Shown here: piece by piece, positions 41,907 to 50,786 of the stretch | Position numbering within the stretch: position 1 is the first letter of the stretch | Layout: each line of letters begins with the position of its first letter | Assembly (NCBI RefSeq): GCF_000697965.2 | Contig: NZ_CP015880.1 | Coordinates: forward strand, 2,170,001 to 2,234,000 | Length of the DNA: 64,000 nt | Origin: Ensifer adhaerens | Lineage (GTDB): Bacteria; Pseudomonadota; Alphaproteobacteria; Rhizobiales; Rhizobiaceae | Direction of reading: 5' to 3' | The notes under the pieces: model-generated | Told to the model about the DNA's origin: nothing | The model's database searches: none | What the model saw: the letters and a program-made list of their open reading frames with translations, nothing else | Translations under genes and position numbers: made by a program

Positions 41907-43084
41907 TTGGTTTCCTCCGCAACCTTCTGCGGTTCCTGCTTGTTCTCACGGCCGGCGATGCGCACGGCGCCGCCGTCGCGCAGGCGCTGCACGCCTTCGG
42001 TGACGATCTCGTCGCCTTGCGACAGTGCGGCGTCCACCAGCACCTTGTCCGGGTTGCGCTGAATGATCTTCACCGGCACCTTCTCGCTCTTGTCGCTGGA
42101 GACGCGCCAGATATAGGAGCCTTCCGAACTCCACTGGATCGCCAGCGGATCGACCGTCGGATAAGTGTCGCCGTCAAAGGCCACGGTGACCGAGAAGGAC
42201 ATGCCCGCCCTCAGCTTGTCATCGGGGTTTTCAAGCCGTGCGCGCACGCGCAGCGTCCGGCTCGCCTGATCGAGGCGGTTGTCGATCGCGTGGATCGCAC
42301 CGTCGAGCTGGTTGCCCGGCTGGGCGATGGCGAAGGCGGTGACCGGCTGGCCGACGAAGATCTTGTTGGCGAAGCGCTCGGGCACCCAGAAATCGACGAG
42401 GATTTCCGAGCGGTCGTCGACGACGGCAATCGGCGTCGTGGTCGTGACGTAGTCGCCGACATTGACGGTGATGATGCCGACGACGCCCTTCGACGGCGCC
42501 ACGATGTCGCGGCGCTTGAGGTCGAGCTCTGCGGTCTTCAGCGCCAGTTCGGCGGTCTGCATGGCGATTTCGGCGTCGCGCACGTCCACGGCTGTTACCG
42601 CGCGGGCAGTGCTCAGGTTGCGGTAGCGCTCGACCTTTTCGCGTGCGCTGTCACGTGTCAGCCTCGCCTGGTCGGCAGCAATCTTCTGGTCGTCGCTGTC
42701 GAGCTTGGCAATGACCTGACCCTGCGACACCTTTTCGCCGGAGCGCACGAGGATTTCGGTGAGGTTGCCGGTTGCCGTCGGCGTCACGGTGACGGAATGG
42801 ATCGCCTCGCCGTTGCCGATCGCGTTCAGCCGGTCGTTGACAACAGACGTGCCCGAAGGCCGGACCATGACGAGAATGGCGTTGTTGCCGCCCTGCCCGC
42901 GGCCATTGCCGCGTTCGCCGCCCTCGCCGCCACCGGCGCCGGGCTTGGACAAGGCATCAATCAGCGGATGCGAAACACCAATCGCCGCCAGCGTTTCACC
43001 AGCACCAGGCACAAAACGCACCCAGACGGCTGCGCCCACGAGAAGCACAGCGGCGCTCACCGCAAGCTGTTTCCAAACCCGCAT
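41903..43084 (-). CDS. RND efflux periplasmic adaptor (MFP/HlyD family)
   Basis: 393 residues: N-terminal anchor (QLAVSAAVLLVGAAVWVRFVPG), a Gly/Asn/Arg-rich linker, then the lipoyl half-motif NLTEILVRSGEKVSQGQVIAKLDSDDQKIAADQARL. An alpha hairpin and the second lipoyl half LKRRDIVAPSKGVVGIITVNVGDYV follow, then beta-barrel and membrane-proximal domains (VVDDRSEILVDFWVPERFANKIFVGQPVTAF). It bridges the pump to an outer-membrane channel. It lies first in the two-gene operon. A palindrome upstream (43201-43216) may be its operator. Confidence 0.94.
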   Translation of the reverse strand: MRVWKQLAVSAAVLLVGAAVWVRFVPGAGETLAAIGVSHPLIDALSKPGAGGGEGGERGNGRGQGGNNAILVMVRPSGTSVVNDRLNAIGNGEAIHSVTVTPTATGNLTEILVRSGEKVSQGQVIAKLDSDDQKIAADQARLTRDSAREKVERYRNLSTARAVTAVDVRDAEIAMQTAELALKTAELDLKRRDIVAPSKGVVGIITVNVGDYVTTTTPIAVVDDRSEILVDFWVPERFANKIFVGQPVTAFAIAQPGNQLDGAIHAIDNRLDQASRTLRVRARLENPDDKLRAGMSFSVTVAFDGDTYPTVDPLAIQWSSEGSYIWRVSSDKSEKVPVKIIQRNPDKVLVDAALSQGDEIVTEGVQRLRDGGAVRIAGRENKQEPQKVAEETK

Positions 43085-43200
43085 TCAAGTCTCCGAATTA
43101 AACATAAAACACGCCCCAGCGCGGCGCGGCCGGCGGTTCGTTCCGATTGTGCGCGGAGTATCCCTGTTCGCGCGTGTCGGGGCAACGACAGAATACCATC

Positions 43201-43216
43201 ATTACGCAATTGTAAT
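43201..43216. promoter_or_regulatory. Palindrome ATTACGCAATTGTAAT upstream of the RND operon
   Basis: A perfect 5-bp inverted repeat ATTAC-N6-GTAAT whose N6 (GCAATT) includes AATT. It lies 117 bases upstream of the adaptor ATG, in the 43085-43401 gap shared with the divergent cyclase gene. AT-rich palindromes of this kind often serve TetR/MarR-type repressors of efflux operons. No regulator gene is adjacent. The rest of this gap shows nothing further. Confidence 0.35.
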
Positions 43217-43401
43217 AAAAGCGAATTTGTTGGCGGGATGATGACGCACGGGGGCTTCGCTCGACGCCTCGCAGCTTTGTCCAGAAATTCACTAGAGAAT
43301 TACCGTTTACAGCCGCCGACACTGCGCTATCCTGCAACCGCCGGCAGCGTGTTTCGGCCGGCTTTGCGCCTGTCTTCAGGCCTCTTGGGGGAGAGAAGTC
43401 G

Positions 43402-44223
43402 ATGTGCGATGCCTGTGTCATGGAAACGGTGAAAGAGCGCATGCTCTCGCGCCGCAGCTTCTTCAAAGCCGCCGCGGTCGGAACCGCGGGTCTTGCCGCC
43501 GCAAGCGTGGGCGCGGCCCCGCCGGCGCTGGCGCAGGGGCATTCAAGCGTCACCGACCTGACCCACGAGTTGCACGAAGATTTCCCGACCTTCTTCGGCC
43601 AGCAGCAGTTCTTCCGCGAGGAGAAGTTCAACTACGCCAAAGACAAGTTCAACATGTTCGAGCTCCGGGTGAACGAACACACCGGCACCCATGTCGACGC
43701 GCCCCTGCACTTCTCCGCCGATGGCCTCTCGGTCGCCGAACTGCCCGTCGACAAGCTGGTGGTGCCGCTGGTGATTGTCGATATCAGAAAGAAGGCTGAG
43801 GCCGATGCCGATGCGCAGGTGACGCCCGACGACCTCAAGGCCTGGGTCGCCGCCAATGGCGAGATCCCGGAAAACGCCTGCGTCGCCATGCTGTCGGGCT
43901 GGGGCGCGCATCTGGGCACGGACAAGTTCCGCAATGCCGATGGCGGCGGCAAGCTGCATTTCCCCGGCTTCCACGTCGAGGCGGCCAAATATCTGATCGA
44001 GGAAAGCAAGGCGGCTGGTATCGCCGTCGATACGCTGTCGCTCGACCATGGCCCCTCGCCCGATTTCGCCACGCATTATGCCTGGCTGCCGGAGGGTCGC
44101 TGGGGGCTGGAGGCAGCAGCCAATCTCGACAAGCTGCCGGTCAAGGGCGCAACCCTCATCCTCGGCGCACCGAAGCACCGCGGCGGCACCGGCGGCCCGG
44201 CCCGCGTCTTCGCGCTGGCCTAG
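43402..44223 (+). CDS. Tat-exported cyclase-family hydrolase (kynurenine-formamidase-like)
   Basis: 273 residues. A twin-arginine signal (SRRSFFKAAAVGTAGLAAASVG, Ala-x-Ala cleavage near 46) is followed by the metal-dependent cyclase fold: ITDL-type THELHEDFPTF, the zinc/manganese motif NEHTGTHVDAPLHF (H-x-G-T-H-x-D-x-P), VDKLVVPLVIVDI, FPGFHVEAAKYLIEE, DTLSLDHGPSPDFATHY. The family includes kynurenine formamidase and other amide or lactone hydrolases. Export through Tat suggests the metal is loaded in the cytoplasm. The substrate is not predictable. GGGAGAG lies before the ATG. Confidence 0.9.
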   Translation: MCDACVMETVKERMLSRRSFFKAAAVGTAGLAAASVGAAPPALAQGHSSVTDLTHELHEDFPTFFGQQQFFREEKFNYAKDKFNMFELRVNEHTGTHVDAPLHFSADGLSVAELPVDKLVVPLVIVDIRKKAEADADAQVTPDDLKAWVAANGEIPENACVAMLSGWGAHLGTDKFRNADGGGKLHFPGFHVEAAKYLIEESKAAGIAVDTLSLDHGPSPDFATHYAWLPEGRWGLEAAANLDKLPVKGATLILGAPKHRGGTGGPARVFALA

Positions 44224-44237
44224 GCCCCCGGCCTATT

Positions 44238-44301
44238 GAGCACAGCCAGGTTTTGGCTGAAGCGAGCCTGACGAGAGCAAGGTCGTTTACGCTTCGACGG
44301 C
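44238..44301 (-). mobile_element. Degraded transposase 3' end (first copy)
   Basis: On the minus strand this encodes VNDLALVRLASAKTWLCSI, matching ENDLALVKLASAKTWLCST of the longer remnant at 44788-45066. The DNA of the two is nearly identical over about 55 bases. Only the last 20 codons survive, 15 bases after the cyclase stop. Confidence 0.75.
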
Positions 44302-44421
44302 AACCACATGTTCCCGATCGTCAACCGGTTCCGCACTGGCTGCGTCACCATGGATCATGGTGCGCCAACGCTACGCCGATTGCGGAAAGGTCAACGGCTA
44401 CGCCTGACGCGCCAAAGCCCC

Positions 44422-44736
44422 CTACCCTCCAACGACTTCGCTGATCTGCACGATGGGCGCGATGTCCGTATAGTTGGCGACGTCCGCGGCAATCTCGGCG
44501 CGGTGGGGACCTAACGCCTCCTGGAATGTCTCGAGGCTCGGCGAGTAGACGTGGCACGCCGCGACGAACCCCGGCGCGCTTCCAGGCTCGCGACCCGCAA
44601 GGCCCTTATCGATCTCGTAGCGCAGGCAGGCATCGCCGAGCCGTTCCTGGATCAGTGGCATGTGGCGGGTGCGGTAGTAGTCGTGATCGAACTTCGAGCC
44701 GCCATCGGCCGGATAGTAGACGCTCATCTTGATCAT
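44422..44736 (-). CDS. EthD family protein
   Basis: 104 residues. IKMSVYYPADGGSKFDHDYYRTRHMPLIQERLGDACLRYEIDKGLAG is the EthD dimeric alpha/beta-barrel signature (Y/F-D-x-x-Y-Y-x-x-x-H-x-P-L), and EALGPHRAEIAADVANYTDIAPIVQISEV is its C-terminal half. EthD proteins accompany cytochrome P450 or monooxygenase systems, but none is here. AGGAG precedes the ATG. It is flanked on both sides by fragments of the same transposase, so it may have been carried in or bracketed by an insertion element. Confidence 0.88.
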   Translation of the reverse strand: MIKMSVYYPADGGSKFDHDYYRTRHMPLIQERLGDACLRYEIDKGLAGREPGSAPGFVAACHVYSPSLETFQEALGPHRAEIAADVANYTDIAPIVQISEVVGG

Positions 44737-44787
44737 GGTCGGGCTCCTGCCTGAACGCCGCTCCGAGCGTTCGAAGTTTCTTCTAGG

Positions 44788-45066
44788 TCACCGACCTGTA
44801 GAGCACAACCAGGTTTTGGCTGAAGCGAGTTTGACGAGAGCAAGGTCGTTTTCGCTGTGCTTGTCGAAGCCGGTGACGACGGCACGGAAGTTCCTGAGTG
44901 CTGACGAAGCGTTCGACGAGGTTGCGATAGCGACAGAGGAAGGTGCTGAAGGACGCGCATCGTTTGTGGACGGCAACGATGCCGCGGGGTTGATCGAGCG
45001 CGGCAAAGGAAGGCGCTTGTTTGCGGGCAAAAGTCTTCGGGAGTATCTTGGGCAGCGGTACGGACA
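44788..45066 (-). pseudogene. IS5-like (DDE) transposase, C-terminal fragment with frameshift
   Basis: On the minus strand one frame reads FCRYRNLVERF-type text (KRCASFSTFLCRYRNLVERFV), then a frameshift near 44890, and a second frame continues ALRNFRAVVTGFDKHSENDL followed by ALVKLASAKTWLCST. R-x-x-N-L-V-E-R-F...F-R-x-V-x-T-x-F/Y-D-K is the conserved C-terminus of IS5-family transposases. The N-terminal two thirds are missing, so the element is dead. It lies directly against the start of the lipoprotein gene at 45067 and must have replaced its upstream region. Confidence 0.82.
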
Positions 45067-45726
45067 ATGGCGGGGGTCGTCATGGGGCCGCATGCATTTT
45101 GCCTGACATTCGCGCTCGTCTCCATGGGCCTGCTTCTTGCGGGGTGTCAGACCGTGACTGTCCAGGCGGACGACAAGACCGGCCCGACCACGAAACTCGA
45201 AATCACCGGCATCCTGGATGACCATGGCAATCCCGACCCGGTCTTCAACGACAGCGGCTGCTGTAACCGCCGCCGAAGCGTCCCCGATCTGGCCCCGCTC
45301 ACCATTGCGGCTTCGGCCGAGGATCCCGAGAGCGGTGTGCGCGACATTGCCGTCTGGATCTGGGCCATCAAGCGGTGCCGCTACGACGACAGCACGGCGG
45401 ATTTTCAGATCACGCAATCGACCGTGGCCGCTGCAGGCACGGCTTCGGGGACGTACCCACCCGGCAGTTCCGCGCCGCTCAGCCGCAGCTCGACGGCAAC
45501 CGTTCGCATGGCCGACACACCCTATGGCGCCTGCAACCCCAAGACCGTCACTGACGCCAGTGGCCAGACGCGCGTGGTTGCCGCGCAGCCGACGGGCTTC
45601 TGCGGCCGCAGGGTCTTCATCGTCACGCAGAACGGCAACGCCTATCAGGGTTCGAGCAAGGGCGTGCTGTTTACGACCGGACCATTCGGCTCGAACAATC
45701 AGCCGTGCAACGAAATCCCCAACTGA
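45067..45726 (+). CDS. Predicted lipoprotein of unknown function
   Basis: 219 residues. FALVSMGLLLAGC ends in a lipobox (L-A-G-C), then a soluble domain with several Cys (DSGCCNRRR, KRCRYDD, GACNPK, FCGRR, QPCNEIPN), suggesting disulfides in the periplasm. The middle (LTIAASAEDPESGVRDIAVWIWAI) looks like an immunoglobulin-type beta sandwich. I do not recognise a family. It starts at ATG 45067 or 45082, right at the edge of the transposase remnant, which may have altered its promoter. Confidence 0.75.
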   Translation: MAGVVMGPHAFCLTFALVSMGLLLAGCQTVTVQADDKTGPTTKLEITGILDDHGNPDPVFNDSGCCNRRRSVPDLAPLTIAASAEDPESGVRDIAVWIWAIKRCRYDDSTADFQITQSTVAAAGTASGTYPPGSSAPLSRSSTATVRMADTPYGACNPKTVTDASGQTRVVAAQPTGFCGRRVFIVTQNGNAYQGSSKGVLFTTGPFGSNNQPCNEIPN

Positions 45727-45850
45727 ACGCATCGGCGACGGCTTCCCCAAAACGCAGCGCTGGCAATCGCCGCGACGTCGGCTATCGTCACCGCTTCAGG
45801 CGACAGGCCGGCCCGCACACAACCGCCGAGAACAACAGCGAAGGAGCCCC

Positions 45851-46258
45851 ATGAGCACCGTATCCCCGCCTCAGAACCCGGAAGCCGATCCGCGTGTCAA
45901 AGCCGTGTTCGACGACATTCGCACCACCCGCAAATCCGACTTCATCAACAATATGTGGCTGTGGCTCGCCTTCGATCCGGAGCTCCTGGAACAGACCTGG
46001 CGCGACGTGAAGGCCGTGATGGCAACGCCCTCGGCGCTCGATCCGCTGGTCAAGGAGATGCTCTATATCGCCGTCTCCGTCACCAATGGCTGCGGCTACT
46101 GCGCCCATTCCCATACGGCGGCGGCAAGGGCGAAAGGCATGACCGACGCCGAGCATGCGGACCTGCTCAGGGTGATCTCGCTTGCCGCCCGCACCAACCA
46201 GTTGGCGACGGCGCTGCAGGTGCCTGTGGATACCGCCTTCGACAAGACAAAAGAATAG
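45851..46258 (+). CDS. Carboxymuconolactone decarboxylase / AhpD-like protein
   Basis: 135 residues. The redox motif lies in AVSVTNGCGYCAHSHTAAARAKGM (C-x-x-C-x-x-S-H), the AhpD-type disulfide centre that carries a proton-relay His, and ALDPLVKEMLYIAV precedes it. Proteins of this type act as peroxidase reductants or have unknown substrates. AAGGAG lies before the ATG at 45851. It is followed by the helicase gene on the same strand. Confidence 0.92.
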   Translation: MSTVSPPQNPEADPRVKAVFDDIRTTRKSDFINNMWLWLAFDPELLEQTWRDVKAVMATPSALDPLVKEMLYIAVSVTNGCGYCAHSHTAAARAKGMTDAEHADLLRVISLAARTNQLATALQVPVDTAFDKTKE

Positions 46259-46391
46259 ACCGCGCGACCAAGAATAAGCGGTCTCGAAATCGCCTGTCTT
46301 TCCACAGGCTTGGTGCGGCTGGCGCAGAAAACGGAATAAAAGAAGAACATCCTTTCTGGCCTTTCCCCACCGAATCACTACATTGAGCCGC

Positions 46392-48857
46392 ATGATGAGT
46401 GGTTTCGACGATATTCCCTTCTTCGACGAGGAGCCGGCGCCGCGCAAGCAGCAGCCCGCCCCCGCAGGTATTCCGGCAACGGGCGGCATCGCCGCGCGCG
46501 CCATGGCGGCGCGCGATCGCGCCCAGCCGCGCCCGGACTATCTCTCCGGCCTCAACCCGGAACAGTCCGAAGCGGTCGAGACGCTCGATGGCCCCGTGCT
46601 CGTGCTTGCCGGCGCCGGCACCGGCAAGACCCGGGTGCTGACGACCCGCATCGCCCATATCCTTTCGACCAACCGCGCCTTTCCCTCGCAGATCCTGGCG
46701 GTGACCTTCACCAACAAGGCGGCGCGCGAGATGAAGGAGCGCATCGGCGTGCTCGTCGGCCATGCGGTCGAAGGCATGCCCTGGCTCGGCACCTTCCACT
46801 CGATCGGCGTCAAGCTGCTGCGTCGTCACGCCGAGCTCGTCGGCCTGCGTTCCGATTTCACCATTCTCGACACCGATGACGTAGTGCGGCTGATCAAGCA
46901 GCTCATCCAGGCGGAAGGCATCGACGACAAGCGCTGGCCGGCCAAGCAGTTTGCCGGCATGATCGACGGCTGGAAGAACAAGGGCCTCGATCCCGCCCAG
47001 ATCCCCGAGGGAGACGCCCGCGCCTTTGCCAACGGCAAGGGCCGCGAACTCTATGCTGCCTACCAGAACCGGCTCTTGACGCTGAACGCCTGCGACTTCG
47101 GCGATCTTCTTTTGCACCCGATCCGCATCTTCCGCATGCATGCGGATGTGCTGAAGGACTATCACGACAAGTTCCGCTACATTCTCGTCGACGAGTACCA
47201 GGACACCAACACGGCGCAGTACATGTGGCTGCGGCTGCTTGCCCAGCGCCCCAAGGGCGTACCGCAGAACGTCTGCTGCGTGGGCGACGACGACCAGTCG
47301 ATCTATGGCTGGCGCGGCGCGGAAGTGGACAATATCCTGCGCTTCGAAAAGGATTTCCCGGGCGCCAAGGTGATCAAGCTTGAGCGCAACTACCGCTCGA
47401 CCGAGCACATTCTGGGCGCTGCCGGTCACCTGATCGCCCACAACGAGGGCCGCCTCGGCAAGACGCTCTTTACCGACCGCACCGATCCGGATGATGAGAA
47501 GGTGCAGGTGCACGCCGCCTGGGATTCCGAAGAGGAAGCCCGCGCCGTCGGCGAAGAGATCGAGCAGTTGCAGCGCAAGAGCCACAAGCTCAACGACATG
47601 GCGATCCTTGTGCGCGCCTCGTTCCAGATGCGCGAATTCGAAGACCGCTTCGTCACGCTCGGCCTCAACTACCGCGTCATCGGCGGCCCGCGCTTCTACG
47701 AGCGCCTCGAAATCCGCGATGCCATGGCCTATTTCCGCCTCGTCTGCCAGCCGGCCGACGATCTCGCCTTCGAGCGCATCGTCAACACGCCGAAGCGCGG
47801 TCTTGGCGACACCACCGTGCGCACGCTGCACGACTATGCCCGCGCCCGCGACATCCCGATGCTGGCGGCGGCCTCCGAGATCATCGAGACCGACGAGCTG
47901 AAGCCGAAGGCGCGCAAGGCGCTGTTCGACGTCGTCACCGATTTCCGCCGCTGGCAGAGCCTGCTGGAAACGACCGTGCACACCGAGCTTGCCGAGCAGA
48001 TCCTCGACGAGAGCGGCTATACGGCCATGTGGCAGAACGACAAGACGGCGGAAGCCCCCGGACGGCTGGAAAACCTGAAGGAACTCATCCGCTCGATGGA
48101 AGCCTTCGAGAGCCTGCGCGGCTTCCTCGAACACGTCGCTCTGGTCATGGATGCCGAGCAGAACGAGAACCTCGATGCCGTCTCGATCATGACGCTGCAC
48201 TCGGCCAAGGGCCTGGAGTTCGATACCGTCTTCCTGCCCGGCTGGGAGGAAGGCCTGTTCCCGCACCAGCGCGCGCTTGATGAGGGCGGCCGCTCCGGCC
48301 TTGAGGAAGAACGGCGCCTCGCCTATGTCGGCATCACCCGCGCCAAGCATCGCTGCCACATCTGGTTCGTCTCCAACCGCCGCATCCACGGCCTCTGGCA
48401 GTCGACCATGCCGTCACGCTTCCTCGAGGAGCTGCCGCTCGCCCATGTGGACGTGGCCGAGAATGAACAATCCTATGGCGGCTATGGTCGCGGCGGCTAC
48501 GGCCAGTCGCGCTTCGACAAGGCTGATCCCTTCCAGAACAACTACTCCACGCCCGGCTGGAAGCGCGCCCAGCAGCACCGCTCCGACGCCACCCGCGACA
48601 ACTGGGGCACCCGCTCCGGCCACGCGGTCGAGCGCATCGGCTACGGCGAAAGCGGCCCGCGCGGCCGCACGATCGACGGCGAGCTGGTGGCGAAATCGAC
48701 GGCCACCGAACCCTCGCGTTTCTCGGTCGGCGACCGCGTCTTCCACATGAAGTTCGGCAACGGCAACATCGCCGCCATCGAAGGCAACAAGCTCACCATC
48801 GACTTCGACCGCGCCGGCCAGAAGCGGGTGCTGGATGGATTTGTGGAGAAGGCGTGA
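46392..48857 (+). CDS. uvrD: UvrD/PcrA/Rep-type superfamily 1 DNA helicase
   Basis: 3'-5' helicase for excision and mismatch repair and for clearing replication forks. About 821 residues: Q-motif LNPEQSEAVETLDGPVLVLAGAGTGKTRVLTTR (Walker A near 72), VTFTNKAAREMKERI, Walker B FRYILVDEYQDTN (near 266), DDDQSIYGWRGA, ERNYRST, SIMTLHSAKGLEF (near 600), and EERRLAYVGITRAK. The C-terminal tail is Gly/Tyr/Arg-rich, then a Tudor-like end (FHMKFGNGNIAAIEGNKLTIDF) as in PcrA/UvrD. Starts at TTG 46383 or ATG 46392/46395 are indistinguishable by ribosome site. Confidence 0.94.
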   Translation: MMSGFDDIPFFDEEPAPRKQQPAPAGIPATGGIAARAMAARDRAQPRPDYLSGLNPEQSEAVETLDGPVLVLAGAGTGKTRVLTTRIAHILSTNRAFPSQILAVTFTNKAAREMKERIGVLVGHAVEGMPWLGTFHSIGVKLLRRHAELVGLRSDFTILDTDDVVRLIKQLIQAEGIDDKRWPAKQFAGMIDGWKNKGLDPAQIPEGDARAFANGKGRELYAAYQNRLLTLNACDFGDLLLHPIRIFRMHADVLKDYHDKFRYILVDEYQDTNTAQYMWLRLLAQRPKGVPQNVCCVGDDDQSIYGWRGAEVDNILRFEKDFPGAKVIKLERNYRSTEHILGAAGHLIAHNEGRLGKTLFTDRTDPDDEKVQVHAAWDSEEEARAVGEEIEQLQRKSHKLNDMAILVRASFQMREFEDRFVTLGLNYRVIGGPRFYERLEIRDAMAYFRLVCQPADDLAFERIVNTPKRGLGDTTVRTLHDYARARDIPMLAAASEIIETDELKPKARKALFDVVTDFRRWQSLLETTVHTELAEQILDESGYTAMWQNDKTAEAPGRLENLKELIRSMEAFESLRGFLEHVALVMDAEQNENLDAVSIMTLHSAKGLEFDTVFLPGWEEGLFPHQRALDEGGRSGLEEERRLAYVGITRAKHRCHIWFVSNRRIHGLWQSTMPSRFLEELPLAHVDVAENEQSYGGYGRGGYGQSRFDKADPFQNNYSTPGWKRAQQHRSDATRDNWGTRSGHAVERIGYGESGPRGRTIDGELVAKSTATEPSRFSVGDRVFHMKFGNGNIAAIEGNKLTIDFDRAGQKRVLDGFVEKA

Positions 48858-49012
48858 GGAGGTCGAAGCCCTCCTCACGTGCACTCCCTATGGACTGCAC
48901 AACCATCGATCTCATGGCGCCAACCGGCGAAGTGCAATAATATTGCGGGCACAATTCTCGCGTTTGAACGAAACCATGTACCGATCTCCCTCGACGCAAA
49001 GTGGGTGGAGAC

Positions 49013-50263
49013 ATGTCCTGGACGAGCGCTGTTCGCAGCCTGCTGGAGCTGGGCGCCGCAAATGTTGCGGAGGGTGACCGTGAAGGCATCCTCGTCGCGA
49101 ATGTCGCGGCCTGTGTGATCGTCGTCACCACCACGAGCTTTGCCCTCATCTACGCACTCTATGGCGAGCCGAGCCTCATTCCCCTCGTCTATGCCAATCT
49201 CGCCCTAGCCGTCGCGGCCGCCATGACGCCGCTTTTTCATCGCTTCGGCCGCGTCGCGTCAGGGCTTTGGGAATTCGGTATCTGCGTGGTGGTCCTCGTC
49301 TGGATCGCCTCCTATGTCGGTCGGGACTCCGGCGTCCTGCTGACGCTGCTCGGCGTGACGCCGGTCGCCTTCGCGATCCTCGGGTTTCAAAACATGGCGC
49401 TGGTCACGGTCCTCAGCGCCATGGCTGCGATCACGGTCATCGCCGCATCCATCGCGTTTCCTCAGGCGCGGTCGGGTGTCTATGACGACACCCGTTTCCT
49501 GCAACTCCTCCATTCGTCGTCGATCATCACGCTCACGCTCATGTGCTTCGCAACGATCTACTATGCCTTCCACCTGGCGAGAGAGGCGCAGGGGCGGCTC
49601 GCCCGCCTGATGACGTCGATCATGCCGGACGAGATCGTGGCGCGCCTGCTGAGGAACGAGCGTGAAACGATCATCGACGAATTCGAGCATGCGACTGTTG
49701 TCCTGATCGACATCGTCCAGTTCGTGGCCCTGTCAAACAGCCTGGGGCCGGAACGGACGGTCAACCTGCTCAACGAGCTCTTCAGCGAGTTCGATCGCCT
49801 GGCCGCAGCAACCGGTGTCGAAAAGATCAAGACCATCGGCGATGCCTATCTTGCGGTGGCGGGCGTGCCCGCCCGGCACCCCACGCCCGAGAAGGCGGCG
49901 GCAGTGTTCGGCTTCGGCGCCATCGCCGCGGCCCGCGAGATCGGCGAACGCCATGGCGTCGTCCTCAAGCTGCGCGCTGGCATGGCCTCGGGATCGGTAA
50001 CGGCTGGCGTGCTTGGGCGAGCGAAATACGCCTATGATATCTGGGGTGCACCCGTGAACCTTGCCGCGCGCCTGGAAGCGATCGGCAAGCACGGCTGCAT
50101 CACCACCACCGCAGAAATCAGGCAGCGACTAGGCGAGTCTTTCCTGTTCATTTGCTCCGGCCGCGAGGACATCAAGGGCTTCGGCCCGACTGAGATCTGG
50201 ACCTCGCGGATGCTGGATCCCGATGCATGTGCCCCTGGCATCCGCGCACACACGGCGAAGTGA
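49013..50263 (+). CDS. Membrane class III adenylate cyclase
   Basis: 416 residues. About six N-terminal membrane helices (residues 28-190, MASE-like) are followed by a helical linker (HLAREAQGRLARLMTSIMPDEIVARLL) and the catalytic domain: ATVVLIDIVQFVALSN (first metal Asp), EKIKTIGDAYLAVAGVP (substrate-selecting Lys and second Asp), AGMASGSVTAGVLGRAKYAYDIWGAPVNLAARLE (Asp for adenine, Asn/Arg for transition state). The Lys/Asp pair points to ATP rather than GTP. Rhizobia have many such cyclases. GTGGAGAC precedes the ATG at 49013. Confidence 0.92.
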   Translation: MSWTSAVRSLLELGAANVAEGDREGILVANVAACVIVVTTTSFALIYALYGEPSLIPLVYANLALAVAAAMTPLFHRFGRVASGLWEFGICVVVLVWIASYVGRDSGVLLTLLGVTPVAFAILGFQNMALVTVLSAMAAITVIAASIAFPQARSGVYDDTRFLQLLHSSSIITLTLMCFATIYYAFHLAREAQGRLARLMTSIMPDEIVARLLRNERETIIDEFEHATVVLIDIVQFVALSNSLGPERTVNLLNELFSEFDRLAAATGVEKIKTIGDAYLAVAGVPARHPTPEKAAAVFGFGAIAAAREIGERHGVVLKLRAGMASGSVTAGVLGRAKYAYDIWGAPVNLAARLEAIGKHGCITTTAEIRQRLGESFLFICSGREDIKGFGPTEIWTSRMLDPDACAPGIRAHTAK

Positions 50264-50282
50264 GCAGCCGAAAGGAGAGCCC

Positions 50283-50744
50283 TCAGACCGCCTTGCGATA
50301 AACGAGAAACCCCGACTTCTCCGCCACCTTGTCGTAAAGCGTCATCGCCGTCTCATTGGTCTCGTGCGTCATCCAGTAGACGCGTGGCGCGCCGACGGCA
50401 CGTGCCGCCTCATAGACGCCCTCAATCAACGCTCGTCCGACGCCCTTGCCGCGGGCTTCCGCATTGGTGAAGAGGTCCTGTAGGTAGCAGTTCGGCTGGA
50501 TCATCGTCGTGCTGCGGTGGAAGAGGTAGTGCGTAAGCCCGATCAGCCGCCCTTCGCTCTCCGCCACCAGCGCATGCACCGGCTCGTAGGCGTCGAAAAA
50601 GCGCGACCAGGTCATGGCGGTGATCGCCGGGTCCAGCGCGGTTTCGCCGGAGCGGCCGTAGAAGGCGTTGTAGCCGTCCCAGAGCGGCAGCCATTGTTCG
50701 TAGTCGGTCCGGGCTATCGGGCGGATGTGAAGCTTGTCGGTCAT
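50283..50744 (-). CDS. GNAT family acetyltransferase
   Basis: 153 residues. IRPIARTDYEQWLPLWDGYNAFYGR, then the acetyl-CoA loop YLQDLFTNAEARGKGVGRALIEGVYEAAR (R-G-x-G-x-G/A) and WMTHETNETAMTLYDKVAEKSGFLVYRK. The Y-x-R-x-x-Y/F start and N-x-x-A-M-x-L-Y-D end occur in a common GNAT branch of unknown substrate. It converges on the adenylate cyclase gene. Confidence 0.92.
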   Translation of the reverse strand: MTDKLHIRPIARTDYEQWLPLWDGYNAFYGRSGETALDPAITAMTWSRFFDAYEPVHALVAESEGRLIGLTHYLFHRSTTMIQPNCYLQDLFTNAEARGKGVGRALIEGVYEAARAVGAPRVYWMTHETNETAMTLYDKVAEKSGFLVYRKAV

Positions 50745-50786
50745 TTGTCGGTCCTGTGATCGATTGGATGGAGCGGCACTGCGGCC

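Noticed and set aside
44788..45750. A 320-codon minus-strand frame ending in transposase-like text
   Set aside because: Only the last 40 or so residues are transposase-derived; the rest is the shadow of the lipoprotein gene.
46167..48389. A 740-codon open frame on the minus strand opposite uvrD
   Set aside because: Shadow of the helicase gene, whose motifs are complete on the plus strand.
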